Assembly (NCBI RefSeq): GCF_009910325.1
Contig: NZ_SUMG01000010.1
Span: forward strand, 26,213 to 90,212
DNA: 64,000 nucleotides
From: Isachenkonia alkalipeptolytica
Lineage (GTDB): Bacteria; Bacillota; Clostridia; Peptostreptococcales; T1SED10-28
Direction: 5' to 3'
Positions 25,020 to 33,571 of the stretch are shown here, piece by piece. Position numbers and translations under genes: made by a program. Numbering within the stretch: the stretch's first letter is position 1; each line of letters begins with the position of its first letter. The notes under the pieces are model-generated. The model ran no database searches. It was not told the origin of the DNA and was given only the letters and a program-made list of their open reading frames with translations.

Positions 25020-25048
25020 TTGCTTCGCCTTCCGAAGTTCGATATAAT
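25020..25048 (+). promoter_or_regulatory. sigma-A promoter for the Nif3-like gene
   Basis: TTGCTT (25020-25025), 17-base spacer, TATAAT (25043-25048), about 42 bases before ATG 25090. It is divergent from the promoter at 24928. Confidence 0.65.
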
Positions 25049-25089
25049 AAATTTAGTATGTAAAAATAATTTTATCAAGGAGGATATTT

Positions 25090-25917
25090 ATGAATACGAA
25101 AGAAGTTATGGACATTGCCTTAGATTTAGCGGACCTGAAAGAAACTCCGGCGGATTCGGGGATCATTGTCGAGGGAGAAGACATTAAAAAAGTGGCCATC
25201 GGCGTGGATATGGAACTGGCGGAAATGATGCTGGCGGAAAAACTGGGTGCGGACCTGGTCATCACCCATCATCCCAGCGGTGGAGATCCTAGAATCAACC
25301 TGCACAAGGTAATGGACAATCAAATTGATACCATGACCAAGGCAGGGGTCCCGATTAATAAGGCCCAAAAAGCCCTCCAGGAGAAAAAAGGCCAGGTGGA
25401 ACGAGGCCTGCATGTATCCAACTACGACCGGGCGGTATCCGCAGCAAAGCTGATGAAAATGCCCTTTATGGCGGTGCATACCCCGGCGGATATCTTAGCC
25501 GAGCGAACGGTGCAAAGCCTGTTGGACGAGAAACTAAAGGACCAGCCCAAGGCGACGTTAAAGGACGTTACCGACGCCCTGGAAACCCGGGTGGAGTACC
25601 AACGGACTTCCGCGAAACCGGTGATCCGTGTGGGAAGCGAAAAGGATTATGCGGGTAAAGTAGTGGTGGTTATGGCCGGGGGCACCGGCGGCGGAACCAA
25701 CGTGATTAAGTCTTACTTCGAAGCCGGAGTGGGCACTTTGGTATGTATGCACATGCCCGAGGACGTCATTAAAGCCGTTAAGGAACAAAACATCGGTAAC
25801 ATCGTCGTGGCGGGACACATGGCCAGCGATTCCGTGGGCATCAACCAGTTCGCCGACGCTTTGGAAGCCAAGGGCGCGGAAATCATTCGAATGAGCGGAT
25901 TGATTGACCCGAAGTAA
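25090..25917 (+). CDS. Nif3-like dinuclear metal centre protein (DUF34 family)
   Basis: A 275-residue protein of the NIF3/DUF34 family. Metal-binding signatures are VITHHPSGG, the His and Asp of HTPAD, and GHMASDSVGIN near the C-terminus. The central GGTGGGTNVI segment is typical of the Clostridia subgroup. The biochemical role is unsettled; family members act as metal-dependent hydrolases or chaperone-like proteins. The start follows AAGGAGG; a strong terminator lies 30 bases after the stop. Confidence 0.9.
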   Translation: MNTKEVMDIALDLADLKETPADSGIIVEGEDIKKVAIGVDMELAEMMLAEKLGADLVITHHPSGGDPRINLHKVMDNQIDTMTKAGVPINKAQKALQEKKGQVERGLHVSNYDRAVSAAKLMKMPFMAVHTPADILAERTVQSLLDEKLKDQPKATLKDVTDALETRVEYQRTSAKPVIRVGSEKDYAGKVVVVMAGGTGGGTNVIKSYFEAGVGTLVCMHMPEDVIKAVKEQNIGNIVVAGHMASDSVGINQFADALEAKGAEIIRMSGLIDPK

Positions 25918-25946
25918 GTGCTGTAAAACGTTCGTAAAAACACTAC

Positions 25947-25980
25947 AAGTCCTCTAATTGCGAGATTAGGGGACTTTTTT
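25947..25980 (+). terminator. terminator of the Nif3-like gene
   Basis: AAGTCCTCTAAT / ATTAGGGGACTT hairpin (one mismatch) with a run of six T. Confidence 0.85.
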
Positions 25981-26004
25981 ATGCCTTCTTAGTTGCCGCG
26001 ACGT

Positions 26005-26248
26005 ACCGCTTGCTCATGCCGCTTTTTCATGCCGCTTTTTCATGCCGCTTCCTCATGCCGCCTCCTCATGCCGCCTCCTCATACCGCCTCCTCATACCGC
26101 CTCCTCATGCCGCTTCCTCATACCGCTTCCTCATACCGCTTCCTCATACCGCTTCCTCATACCGCCTCCTCATACCGCTTCCTCATACCGCTTCCTCATG
26201 CCGCTTCCTCATACCGCTTGCTCATGCCGCTTTTTCATGCCGCTTTTT
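26005..26248. repeat. 13-bp tandem array (about 18 units), minisatellite
   Basis: Units of CATGCCGCTTCCT or CATACCGCYTCCT start at 26015, 26028, 26041 and every 13 bases to 26236 without a phase break. The first 36 bases (26005-26040) recur almost exactly at 26212-26247. Because 13 is not a multiple of three, all three forward frames stay open, giving spurious proline/histidine-rich reading frames. It lies 70 bases upstream of the EamA gene. Confidence 0.95.
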
Positions 26249-26315
26249 CCCCCTATCATTTTTTGTCCGATATGCTATGATAAGGGTAAACGACTTGAGA
26301 GAAAGGAGGCTTTCC

Positions 26316-27350
26316 ATGCAGTCTCGAACCATCGGCTACCTGGCAGTGATGATCTCCGGAATGATTTTCGGGTCCATGCCCTTGCTGGCCAAAATTATTT
26401 TCTCCCAGGGGGGCAACTCCATTAACCTGGTATTCTGGCGGTTTTTCTTCGCCCTTCCCCTGCTTTTTTGGATGATTCGCCGCAGCCCCCATTTAAATTT
26501 TGCAATTACCAGAACCCAAGGGAAAAACCTGTTAGCGGTGGGGATCCTGGGCTACGCCGCCACGGCCATGACCCTGTATGTATCCTATAATTATATCTCC
26601 ACCGGAGTGGCCACTACCCTGCATTTTATTTATCCGATTCTGGTGATCATCGGCTCCACGGTTTTTTACCGGGACCGGCTGACCTTTGTTAAGACCTTTG
26701 CGGGCATTCTCAGTACCCTTGGGATCTATCTGCTATACAACGGCGAGCTGAGCGGCAGTCTCTTCGGAATTTTTATGGCCCTGCTCTCCGGGGTGACCTA
26801 TGCTTTTTACGTGCTCTATATTGATAAGAGCGGACTGAAGGCCCTTTCTTCCTTGACCCTGACCTTTTACCTCAGTCTGATCGCCTCGGTGTCGATGTTC
26901 TTTTTTGCCCTGTTTACCGGGCACTTCACCTTAGAGCTGACCCTGTTGGGCTGGGGGGTGACGGTGTTTTTATCGATTTTCGTCACCCTGGGGGCCGTCA
27001 ACCTGCTGAATGTGGGGATTCAGCGCATCGGCTCCCAGAGCTCGGGAATCCTCAGCACCCTGGAGCCTATTACCTCCATTGTCATCGGGGTGCTGGTCTT
27101 TAATGAGCTCCTGAACCTTCCGATCCTGATCGGCTGTATTTTCATTCTTTCTGCAGTGATTCTGATTGTACGTTTCGACCGGGGGAGGGCGTCCGTAGAA
27201 AAGCCTGAGGCAGCTCCCAGGGAAGAGCCTAGGGCGGCTCTCAGAAAAAAGCCTGGGACGGCGGCTTCCTTCTACCCAAAGCCGGAGTCAGCATCTTCCG
27301 AGGCTCCGGCGTCCCCGGCCACGGAAAGGAATCCTGAAATCCACCCTTAA
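26316..27350 (+). CDS. EamA/DMT family transporter
   Basis: A 344-residue drug/metabolite transporter with about ten transmembrane helices in two EamA halves (GMIFGSMPLLAKIIFSQGG in the first, SSGILSTLEPITSIVIGVLVF in the second). The C-terminal 55 residues are a hydrophilic Pro/Glu/Ala-rich tail, longer than usual. The substrate is unknown. ATG 26316 follows AAAGGAGG; the apparent extension to 26010 is only the translated minisatellite. Confidence 0.9.
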   Translation: MQSRTIGYLAVMISGMIFGSMPLLAKIIFSQGGNSINLVFWRFFFALPLLFWMIRRSPHLNFAITRTQGKNLLAVGILGYAATAMTLYVSYNYISTGVATTLHFIYPILVIIGSTVFYRDRLTFVKTFAGILSTLGIYLLYNGELSGSLFGIFMALLSGVTYAFYVLYIDKSGLKALSSLTLTFYLSLIASVSMFFFALFTGHFTLELTLLGWGVTVFLSIFVTLGAVNLLNVGIQRIGSQSSGILSTLEPITSIVIGVLVFNELLNLPILIGCIFILSAVILIVRFDRGRASVEKPEAAPREEPRAALRKKPGTAASFYPKPESASSEAPASPATERNPEIHP

Positions 27351-27370
27351 AACCTGACCCTTTTGCCGGA

Positions 27371-27424
27371 TTGTTAACCAATTTATTTATATTGGTTGAC
27401 AATCTTTTTTTCCTTGTTTATACT
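27371..27424 (+). promoter_or_regulatory. bioY promoter with BirA operator
   Basis: TTGTTAACC (27371-27379), 14 bases, GGTTGACAA (27394-27402) is a near-perfect BirA biotin operator. Its right half overlaps the -35 TTGACA (27396-27401); a 17-base spacer and TATACT (27419-27424) complete the promoter. Biotin-loaded BirA should therefore repress bioY. The leader to the start codon is about 148 bases with no clear structure. Confidence 0.85.
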
Positions 27425-27578
27425 AATTACAGAAGCGTTACAGAAACGGGAAAAGACCGATGAAAATGTTACAATACCCCATACTAAAGTAAGAAGAATT
27501 GGTACATAGCTTCGGATCTTGAAAGAAAACTTGACAAGAGACTAAAAAATCCCACTACCCGAAGAAAGGATGAGACCC

Positions 27579-28160
27579 ATGAAAAATCTTAGAGAACTGA
27601 TTTTAGTATCCCTGTTTGCGGCCATGACCTGTATTTTATCGATTTTTTTAATTCCCCTGCCCTTCACCCCGGTGCCCATCACCCTGCAGATTGTGGGAGT
27701 AACCCTCTCCGGGGCGATTTTAGGGCCCACCCTGGGCTTTTATAGCCTGGCCCTTTACACCCTCCTCGGCCTCATCGGCCTTCCGGTGTTTGCCGGGGGC
27801 GGTTCCGGCTTCGGTGCCCTCCTCGGCCCCACGGGGGGATACATCTTCGGCTTTATGGCCGGGGCCTACGTCATCGGACATCTTACCCGTTTCGGCTACG
27901 GCAAGTTTTCCCGGGGCAAGGTATCGAAGTACGTGATTCAACTGTCCGCCATGGCGGCGGGAATCGTGGTGGTCTACACCTTCGGCTCCCTTCAGCTGAT
28001 GGTGGTGACAGGGATGAGCCTTACCCAGTCCGTGGCCACCGGGGCCCTGCCTTTTCTCCTTCCCGATCTGTTAAAGGTAAGCGCTGCCGCCATCGTGGCG
28101 GTGGCCCTTAGAGACGGCCTGATTAAAGCCCATCTGATTTCCCCCTCCGGTGAAATTTAG
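27579..28160 (+). CDS. bioY: biotin transporter BioY (ECF S component)
   Basis: A 193-residue membrane protein with about six helices and the BioY signature: PLPFTPVPITLQ near the N-terminus, then LPVFAGGGSGFGALLGPTGGYI. BioY binds biotin and works alone or with the EcfAAT energising module, not present here. ATG 27579 lies nine bases after AAAGGA; the ATG at 27570 overlaps that site. BirA control of the promoter supports the role. Confidence 0.95.
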   Translation: MKNLRELILVSLFAAMTCILSIFLIPLPFTPVPITLQIVGVTLSGAILGPTLGFYSLALYTLLGLIGLPVFAGGGSGFGALLGPTGGYIFGFMAGAYVIGHLTRFGYGKFSRGKVSKYVIQLSAMAAGIVVVYTFGSLQLMVVTGMSLTQSVATGALPFLLPDLLKVSAAAIVAVALRDGLIKAHLISPSGEI

Positions 28161-28202
28161 AAAAAAAAACCTCCTTGAGCATTATCACAGGAGGTTTTTT
28201 AC
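28161..28202 (+). terminator. terminator of bioY
   Basis: AAAACCTCCT / AGGAGGTTTT arms with a 13-base loop and T-run, symmetric enough to act on both strands. It is followed to about 28275 by degenerate T-rich repeats (TTGCTATCGTTTT type). Confidence 0.85.
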
Positions 28203-28366
28203 TATTATTTTTACTATCGTTTTTGCTATCGTTTTTTGCTATCGTTTTTTTATTATCGTTTTTTTAGTTTGCTACTCTTTTTTTGTTTACTGCCCGTTTT
28301 GTTTGCGATCCTTTTTCAGCAGCTATTTTTTGTCAGCAGATAGTCCTAGTCAGCAACTTTTTCCTG

Positions 28367-29191
28367 TTAGCAGATAGTTCTGATATGCTTCATCACAAAA
28401 CCCAGCAACAGGGTTTTCAATTCCTCTTCCTTTTCAAAAATCGTTACATGACCACAGTCGGGGATCACCACGTATTCGGCGTGGGGAATGTTCTTTGCCA
28501 GGATCTCCTGAAACTTTATGGATTTTAACAAATCCTTTTCCCCACCGATAATCAACGTGGGGGCTTTGATCAAATAAAGTTCATCGGTCATATAAATATC
28601 CTGTAAGAAGGTGTCATACAAAGCGATTTGTCCTTGGAAAAACTCCTCATCCAGGTTCTTCATTCCCCGGGCCCGTTTTTTCAATCCTTCCGGATCCTTC
28701 TCTAAAAAAGAACTGTGATAAATCGTCGGGGCCAGGTCCCAGAAAAAAGCCTCCCCGTCTTTTCTCCCGGCGGACTCTTTCCATCCCTCCACAAATAATC
28801 GAAGGGTCTCGTCCATTTCACTGACGGAATTGATCAAGGTGAGACTCTCCACCATCTCCGGGAAAAGCACTCCGAACTTCATTCCCACCTCACCGCCGTA
28901 GGAGGTTCCGATGAAATGAGCTTTTTTTACCCCCAGGGCCTTTAGCAGTTCCCGGGTCTCTTTTGCGTGGTCCTCAAAGCGGTAGGGCCCCTTGGGTTTG
29001 TCCGACAGGAGCTGGCCCTTAAAATCATGGAGAATGATTTTGAAATTTAAGGCTTCAAAGATTTTTACATAGCTTTTCCAGCTGTTGGTGGAGGCCATTA
29101 CCCCGTTTAAAAACACAATGGTTTTTTCCCCGTCGGGATTGCCCTTTACTTCATAATAAAAGTTGATGTCCTTAATTTTCATATAGGCCAT
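28367..29191 (-). CDS. alpha/beta hydrolase
   Basis: A 274-residue cytoplasmic alpha/beta hydrolase (HDFKGQLLSDKP, nucleophile GTSYGG near residue 96, acid in GGEKDLL, His in DCGHVT). It resembles carboxylesterase or BioH/menaquinone-type hydrolases, but the substrate is unknown. ATG 29191 follows GGGAGG. It lies 13 bases downstream of a MazG-like gene and likely shares its transcript. Confidence 0.88.
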   Translation of the reverse strand: MAYMKIKDINFYYEVKGNPDGEKTIVFLNGVMASTNSWKSYVKIFEALNFKIILHDFKGQLLSDKPKGPYRFEDHAKETRELLKALGVKKAHFIGTSYGGEVGMKFGVLFPEMVESLTLINSVSEMDETLRLFVEGWKESAGRKDGEAFFWDLAPTIYHSSFLEKDPEGLKKRARGMKNLDEEFFQGQIALYDTFLQDIYMTDELYLIKAPTLIIGGEKDLLKSIKFQEILAKNIPHAEYVVIPDCGHVTIFEKEEELKTLLLGFVMKHIRTIC

Positions 29192-29204
29192 GGATTTTCC
29201 TCCC

Positions 29205-29516
29205 TTAGTCTTCTACGCTTTCCAGCAGGATTCTTTCTTCAAATCCTCCCCGCTCGGTTTTCTTATCGGCTTTGATCCGTTCCAAGCTGAAAAGATCATC
29301 CCCCCGCAGCTTTGCCAGGGCATCAATCACCTCGAGAAGGTCGGCCAGCTCTTCAAAATCCCGGGTTTCTTTAAACTCCCGGATTTCCTCCTCCAGTTTT
29401 TGAATCAGGTAGCTTTCCATTTCTTCCTCGGGGATCACCTTGGTGACCGGGGTTTTCCCCGCCTCTTTAATCATCTCCGGAATCCGGTCCCGGACCAGTT
29501 TGTTATAGTTTGTCAT
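29205..29516 (-). CDS. MazG-like nucleoside triphosphate pyrophosphohydrolase
   Basis: A 103-residue all-alpha NTP pyrophosphatase. It has KLVRDRIPEMI at the start and the magnesium-binding pattern EEEIREF then EELADLLEVIDAL (ExxE...ExxD). It probably removes aberrant NTPs. ATG 29516 follows GAAGGAGTG; an upstream start at 29546 is less likely. Confidence 0.88.
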   Translation of the reverse strand: MTNYNKLVRDRIPEMIKEAGKTPVTKVIPEEEMESYLIQKLEEEIREFKETRDFEELADLLEVIDALAKLRGDDLFSLERIKADKKTERGGFEERILLESVED

Positions 29517-29565
29517 TCTATCACTCCTTCCATAATGGCTTACCATAAGATATTCTACAAAAGTG

Positions 29566-29597
29566 AAAAAACTCCTTCATTTCGAAGGAGTTTTTTG
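29566..29597 (-). terminator. bidirectional-looking terminator after the DUF1858 gene
   Basis: AAAAAACTCCTTC / GAAGGAGTTTTTT hairpin. On the minus strand it ends the DUF1858 transcript. T/G-rich low-complexity sequence lies between it and the stop codon. Confidence 0.8.
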
Positions 29598-29676
29598 GTT
29601 TGTTGTTTGTTCACTGTTTGTTTGTTGTATTTTTTATTGTTTTTTATAACCTTTTTATGATCTTTTCACGATCTTT

Positions 29677-29868
29677 CTACAGGTTTTGATTTAATTGTTC
29701 CACAATCTCATCGGCGTTCATGCCGTGAACCTGGGCGGCTTCTTCAATGCTTTCCATCTGCGCTGAGGGACAACCCACGCACCCCATGCCGAAACTCCCG
29801 AGAATTGCAATAGACTGGGGATAGGTTCGAACCACATCACCGATATTCATATCCTTCGTAATTTTCAT
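29677..29868 (-). CDS. DUF1858 domain protein (hybrid-cluster-associated redox disulfide type)
   Basis: A 63-residue protein consisting only of a DUF1858 domain with a CVGC motif (Cys30, Cys33). It resembles the N-terminal domain of Ric (MSLGQVAGIYP...FCCGG versus MNIGDVVRTYP...CVGC). Such domains occur beside hybrid-cluster proteins and in redox proteins; exact role unknown. A reading frame from 29910 exists, but the predicted transcript starts at 29902, and ATG 29868 follows GGAAGGATC, so the short form is chosen. Its promoter matches that of ric-fprA. Confidence 0.85.
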   Translation of the reverse strand: MKITKDMNIGDVVRTYPQSIAILGSFGMGCVGCPSAQMESIEEAAQVHGMNADEIVEQLNQNL

Positions 29869-29901
29869 AGGATCCTTCCTTTCCTGTTGGTTTTTTTCAT
29901 C

Positions 29902-29952
29902 TGGGTTCATTATACCCCCTGGAAAACTAGAATTCTGTGAGGAAAATCACAG
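29902..29952 (-). promoter_or_regulatory. CRP/FNR-family (HcpR-like) class II promoter of the DUF1858 gene
   Basis: The palindrome CTGTGAttttccTCACAG (minus strand, 29935-29952) lies 20 bases upstream of TATAAT (29909-29914). With a start near 29902 its centre is at -41.5, identical in geometry to the promoter at 4315-4365. No -35 hexamer is evident. Confidence 0.72.
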
Positions 29953-29982
29953 TGGGGAGAAATTTTCGAATCCTTACCGCCG

Positions 29983-31806
29983 TTACCGTCGGTTTTTCCA
30001 TTTAAACAGAAGGAATAGGGCAATTACCCCGTAGCTTGCGGTCCTCCAGGGAACGCCTTCCTCCTCTTCTCCACCATTTCCGTCTCGGTTTATATCCTCT
30101 CCGCTTAACCGTGCGGTCTCTAAGGCCCGGGTCCAGGTAAAGTGGCTGTTGGTCTTAAAATCCGTCAGCTTCTCGGTATACAGATCATAATATTCGGGGG
30201 TATACACCGGGGCGTATGCATCCTCTTCCTGAAGGATTTCGGCGATTTCAACATAATAGGCTTTCTCTTCTTCCAAGTCCTCGGTCTCCCGGGCCTTTTC
30301 GATTAGTTCGTCCAGGGCTTCATTTTGGTAGCGGCTGATATTTCCCCGGTTGGTGCCGATATTCGATGAATGGAAATACCCTTCCACGGCGCCGAGAGGA
30401 GCAAAAGGATCCAGGGAAAGTTCTAGAAACACCACATTCCACACGTCCACATTGGCGTCGGCATCATAAATCAGATCCTCCATAATGGCGTTCATGCCTC
30501 CGTAGGCGTTATCGATTTCAATTCCCAGGGCATTGGCCCAGTCCCGATCCCACAGGGGGCTTAGGGTTTCGATAATATCCGAATGGGTACTTCCTATAAT
30601 CCTGAGGGTCAGTACCTCCCCGTCTTTTTCCCGGTAGCCGTCGTCGTTTAAATGCCAGCCCCCCTCCGCTAAGATCTCCTTGGCCTTTTCGAGATCATAG
30701 CTTGGATTCTTTAGGGACTGAATCCCCTCTTCATCGGCAATATCCGCGTTTTCACCGAAGAAATGGGCGGGAACCGTGCCGTAGCCTTCAAAATGGTGTT
30801 CCATCAGCTCCTCTAGGTCCATGGCGTGTCGCAGGGCTTTTCGGACGGCGGGGTCCTGGGTGGCGCCGTTTTCATGATTGAAAAAATACAGACCCTGGCT
30901 GTCGTTGTAGTACTTGTTATGGGCGATTCCATCCTCTCCCTTGGCAATCTTGATGTTTCGGATTTCACTTTGGCCGTTGATCAAATCCACGTTTCCCTGG
31001 GTTAAATCATCGATTTCCGTATTTTCTTCAATCAGCTGCATAATAATTTCTTCAATGGCATAGGTCTCTTCATTGTAATAGTGTGGGTTCCCGGTTAAAT
31101 AGACATACTCCCCCATGATCAGGTTTTCTAACGTATAGGGTCCCGACCCTAAGGGCTCTGACCGTTTTTCCCGAAGCCGGGCGGTATCGTTGTATCGGTA
31201 AAACTCCTGATATTCATGTTTCGGTACAATATAAAAGCCGACACTCTCCAGATTTTCCCCGCCTCCTTGTTGAAAGCGAAATTCCACGGTTCCATCGTCG
31301 ATGGCCCGCACTCCGGGAAAGTCCTCGGTATCCCCTTCCCGGTAGGATTGGTAGCCTTCTAGCTTTCGGGCATAAGTGTTGTGTCCCCCCGCATAGGAAG
31401 GGTCGGAGATCACCCGGTAGCTAAACACCACGTCCTCCGCCGTTACCGCCTCTCCGTCGGAAAAGGTGAGCCCTTCCCTCAAGGTTACGGTGATGATTTT
31501 CCCGTCCTCGCTTATCTCCCACTCTTCGGCGGCGTCTCCGGTCCAGTTTCCCTCAAAATCCCGGCGCACCAGCCGTTGAAATACCAAATCCACCACGTCG
31601 CCGTCGGCCCCCTGGGGATAATAAAAGGGATTGAAATTCCCCGTGGAGGATTCTATTCCCACGGTTAACAGGGAGTCCTCCTCCCCGCTGTATCCATAAC
31701 TTAAGCCGGAGGAAAACCCCTTCCCCGGTAAGGCTCCGCTGATCAGTATCATAAGGCAGATTCCCAGTATTCCAATGAGCTTTTTTTGGTCTCTTCCTTG
31801 TTTCAT
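29983..31806 (-). CDS. family 5 (peptide-type) extracellular solute-binding protein with C-terminal membrane anchor
   Basis: A 607-residue protein with an N-terminal signal sequence (LIGILGICLMILISGALPG) but no lipobox Cys. The DppA/OppA-type SBP_bac_5 domain shows LREGLTFSDGEAVTAEDVVFSYR and GSGPYTLE. It ends in an acidic linker, a short hydrophobic segment (ASYGVIALFLLF) and KWKNRR, which look like a membrane or sorting anchor. No permease or ATPase gene is adjacent. ATG 31806 follows GGGAGGG; the extension to 31983 lacks a ribosome site. Confidence 0.85.
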   Translation of the reverse strand: MKQGRDQKKLIGILGICLMILISGALPGKGFSSGLSYGYSGEEDSLLTVGIESSTGNFNPFYYPQGADGDVVDLVFQRLVRRDFEGNWTGDAAEEWEISEDGKIITVTLREGLTFSDGEAVTAEDVVFSYRVISDPSYAGGHNTYARKLEGYQSYREGDTEDFPGVRAIDDGTVEFRFQQGGGENLESVGFYIVPKHEYQEFYRYNDTARLREKRSEPLGSGPYTLENLIMGEYVYLTGNPHYYNEETYAIEEIIMQLIEENTEIDDLTQGNVDLINGQSEIRNIKIAKGEDGIAHNKYYNDSQGLYFFNHENGATQDPAVRKALRHAMDLEELMEHHFEGYGTVPAHFFGENADIADEEGIQSLKNPSYDLEKAKEILAEGGWHLNDDGYREKDGEVLTLRIIGSTHSDIIETLSPLWDRDWANALGIEIDNAYGGMNAIMEDLIYDADANVDVWNVVFLELSLDPFAPLGAVEGYFHSSNIGTNRGNISRYQNEALDELIEKARETEDLEEEKAYYVEIAEILQEEDAYAPVYTPEYYDLYTEKLTDFKTNSHFTWTRALETARLSGEDINRDGNGGEEEEGVPWRTASYGVIALFLLFKWKNRR

Positions 31807-32006
31807 GCCATAACCCTCCCTACAAATTATAACTCGGCTGTGATTTTTGTTCATTTTATCATGATACCATATTTTTTGTACTTTTGTATGCTTTTTTATA
31901 CCTATGTATATTTTTTTAAGATTTACGGGCCAATTTTCCTTTTTCCCCGGTTTATGATATGCTACTAAGGGTGAAATCAACAATCCAACAAAGGACGTGA
32001 AATACT

Positions 32007-32549
32007 TTGCAATTACTAAAAAAAATGATTCACCCCGACCTTGCGTCCACCGAGGGAAGAACCTTTCCGCGGACCACGGCCCGGGGGATTATCCTACAGG
32101 GTGAGAACATCCTACTGATGTATACCAAGCACTACAACGACTACAGCTTCCCCGGCGGCGGTGTGGACTCCAAAGAGAATTTGCTTGAAGGACTGAAACG
32201 AGAGCTGATGGAGGAAACCGGCGCCCAAAATATCCAGGTGCTTGAGCCCTTCGGCTACATCGACGAGTACCGGCCCCATTACAAACCGGAATACGACCTG
32301 GTTCATATGGAGTCCTACTTTTACCGGTGCACCGCCTCCGATGAATTTCTGGAGCCGACCTTGGAGGATTACGAAAAGAACAACGGCATGCAGGCCCTTT
32401 GGGTCAATATTTTCGACGCCCTGGACCATAACCGCCGGGTGATTGAAAACAAAGAGGCTTCCATGGGCTTTTCCATTCTCCGGGAAACCTTTGTCCTGGA
32501 AGAGATTGCGAAAAAATACTTTCCCGATAAAGTAAACGAAAGTGCTTAA
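32007..32549 (+). CDS. Nudix hydrolase
   Basis: A 180-residue Nudix protein with the full box GGVDSKENLLEGLKREL then MEETGA (G-x5-E-x7-REL-x-EE-x-G). It hydrolyses a nucleoside diphosphate linked to another moiety; substrate unknown. The start appears to be TTG 32007 with AAAGGA about ten bases upstream; ATG 32025 is an alternative. The last codons lie in a 14-bp tandem repeat. Confidence 0.88.
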   Translation: MQLLKKMIHPDLASTEGRTFPRTTARGIILQGENILLMYTKHYNDYSFPGGGVDSKENLLEGLKRELMEETGAQNIQVLEPFGYIDEYRPHYKPEYDLVHMESYFYRCTASDEFLEPTLEDYEKNNGMQALWVNIFDALDHNRRVIENKEASMGFSILRETFVLEEIAKKYFPDKVNESA

Positions 32550-32610
32550 AGGAAAGTGCTTAAAGGAAAGCGCTTAAAGGAAAGCGCCTAAAGGAAAGCG
32601 CCTAAAGGAA
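32541..32610. repeat. five 14-bp tandem repeats beginning at the Nudix stop codon
   Basis: AGTGCTTAAAGGAA (twice), AGCGCTTAAAGGAA, then AGCGCCTAAAGGAA (twice), phased exactly from 32541. The first unit provides the last codons and the TAA stop of the Nudix gene. Confidence 0.9.
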
Positions 32611-32652
32611 AAAAAGTGTACCACGGGGTCCGACCCCGTGGTACACTTTTTT
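32611..32652. repeat. REP-like palindrome (GTGTACCACGGGGTC family), probable terminator
   Basis: AAAAAGTGTACCACGGGGTC and its complement form one compact palindrome with A- and T-runs at the ends. It is a minimal relative of 19645-19723. Three copies of TTGGTCTTGC follow (32651-32680). Confidence 0.85.
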
Positions 32653-32785
32653 GGTCTTGCTTGGTCTTGCTTGGTCTTGCCGCGGCAGTAGGAGTGCTGC
32701 CGCTTTATTACTAGACTTTTTTAAAGATTGAGTATGTTAATAGTATACCCCTTTCCTTGGGGTTTCAAAACCGTCTTGAGTCTAT

Positions 32786-33571
32786 TTATGTCTCCTTCTT
32801 AAGGGCGGGCTTTTCTCCGCCCGGGGGCGGAGCGCCCTGCATTTCCGTCAAATGCTTCCAATAGCGCTTCGGCATAAACTGCTGCTGCAGCTTTTTATTT
32901 TTCCGTTCGGTAATGGCAATACTTTGATGAAACTCCTTCCACAGGGATTGGAACATCGCCTCCCGTTGATGGAGCTTTAGCGCCCCGTCGATATTATACT
33001 CCCGCTGCAGCCAACTGCCTTGGGTGCCGATGACCAACAGGTTTCGCCCTTCGTCGTGGATCATCCACCGCTCCGGCCCTAAGCGATCGGCAAAATGAGG
33101 GGCGATCAGGCCGAGGATATTATACTTCGGTTGGATTTTTCCGTACAGCGTCCCGTCCTCCAGCTCCATAAACCGGGTAAGGCCCAGCATTCGATGTTTT
33201 TCCCGGAGGACTTTTTGCACCAGACCGTGAAGATTTTTTACTGCGTCCTCGGTGATACAGGCATCGATATCCCTTCCCTTTTGAAAGCCCAGGCGAAGAT
33301 ATCGGTAGATCCTGAGGCTGTGGGAGGCCTCCTGGGAAAGATAGGCGTAATAACAGTTTTTAAGAGCCTCTCGGGAGATTTTTTCTTCAATCCCCCGGTA
33401 CACCCGGTCCGCCTTCTCCTCTTCGGTTTTAATGAAGCGGTAGCTGGAGACAAAGTCCTTTTCCACCGCCCCCTCCACCTGTATATCGGTGGGCCTCAGT
33501 TTTTCTAAGTAACAGACAAAGACCACGGTCAGCAGGCCTTCGAAGGTGCCGTCATAGGTTACAATCCGCAT
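32786..33571 (-). CDS. TIGR03915-type putative DNA metabolism protein (DUF4130)
   Basis: A 261-residue protein of the DUF4130 family that almost always accompanies the radical SAM protein encoded just upstream. It begins RIVTYDGTFEGLL and contains FMELEDGTLYGKIQPKYNIL and PHFADRLGPERWMIHD. Homologous domains are found fused to uracil-DNA-glycosylase-like proteins, hence the predicted DNA-repair role. Its ATG overlaps the upstream stop (TAATG), so translation is coupled. Confidence 0.88.
   Translation of the reverse strand: MRIVTYDGTFEGLLTVVFVCYLEKLRPTDIQVEGAVEKDFVSSYRFIKTEEEKADRVYRGIEEKISREALKNCYYAYLSQEASHSLRIYRYLRLGFQKGRDIDACITEDAVKNLHGLVQKVLREKHRMLGLTRFMELEDGTLYGKIQPKYNILGLIAPHFADRLGPERWMIHDEGRNLLVIGTQGSWLQREYNIDGALKLHQREAMFQSLWKEFHQSIAITERKNKKLQQQFMPKRYWKHLTEMQGAPPPGGEKPALKKET

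Noticed and set aside
26010..26315. N-terminal extension of the EamA gene (Pro/His-rich, about 100 codons)
   Set aside because: It is the translated 13-bp minisatellite, open in all three frames; AAAGGAGG before ATG 26316 marks the true start.
29869..29910. Longer DUF1858 protein starting at 29910
   Set aside because: The predicted transcription start is 29902, inside this stretch, and a good ribosome site precedes ATG 29868.
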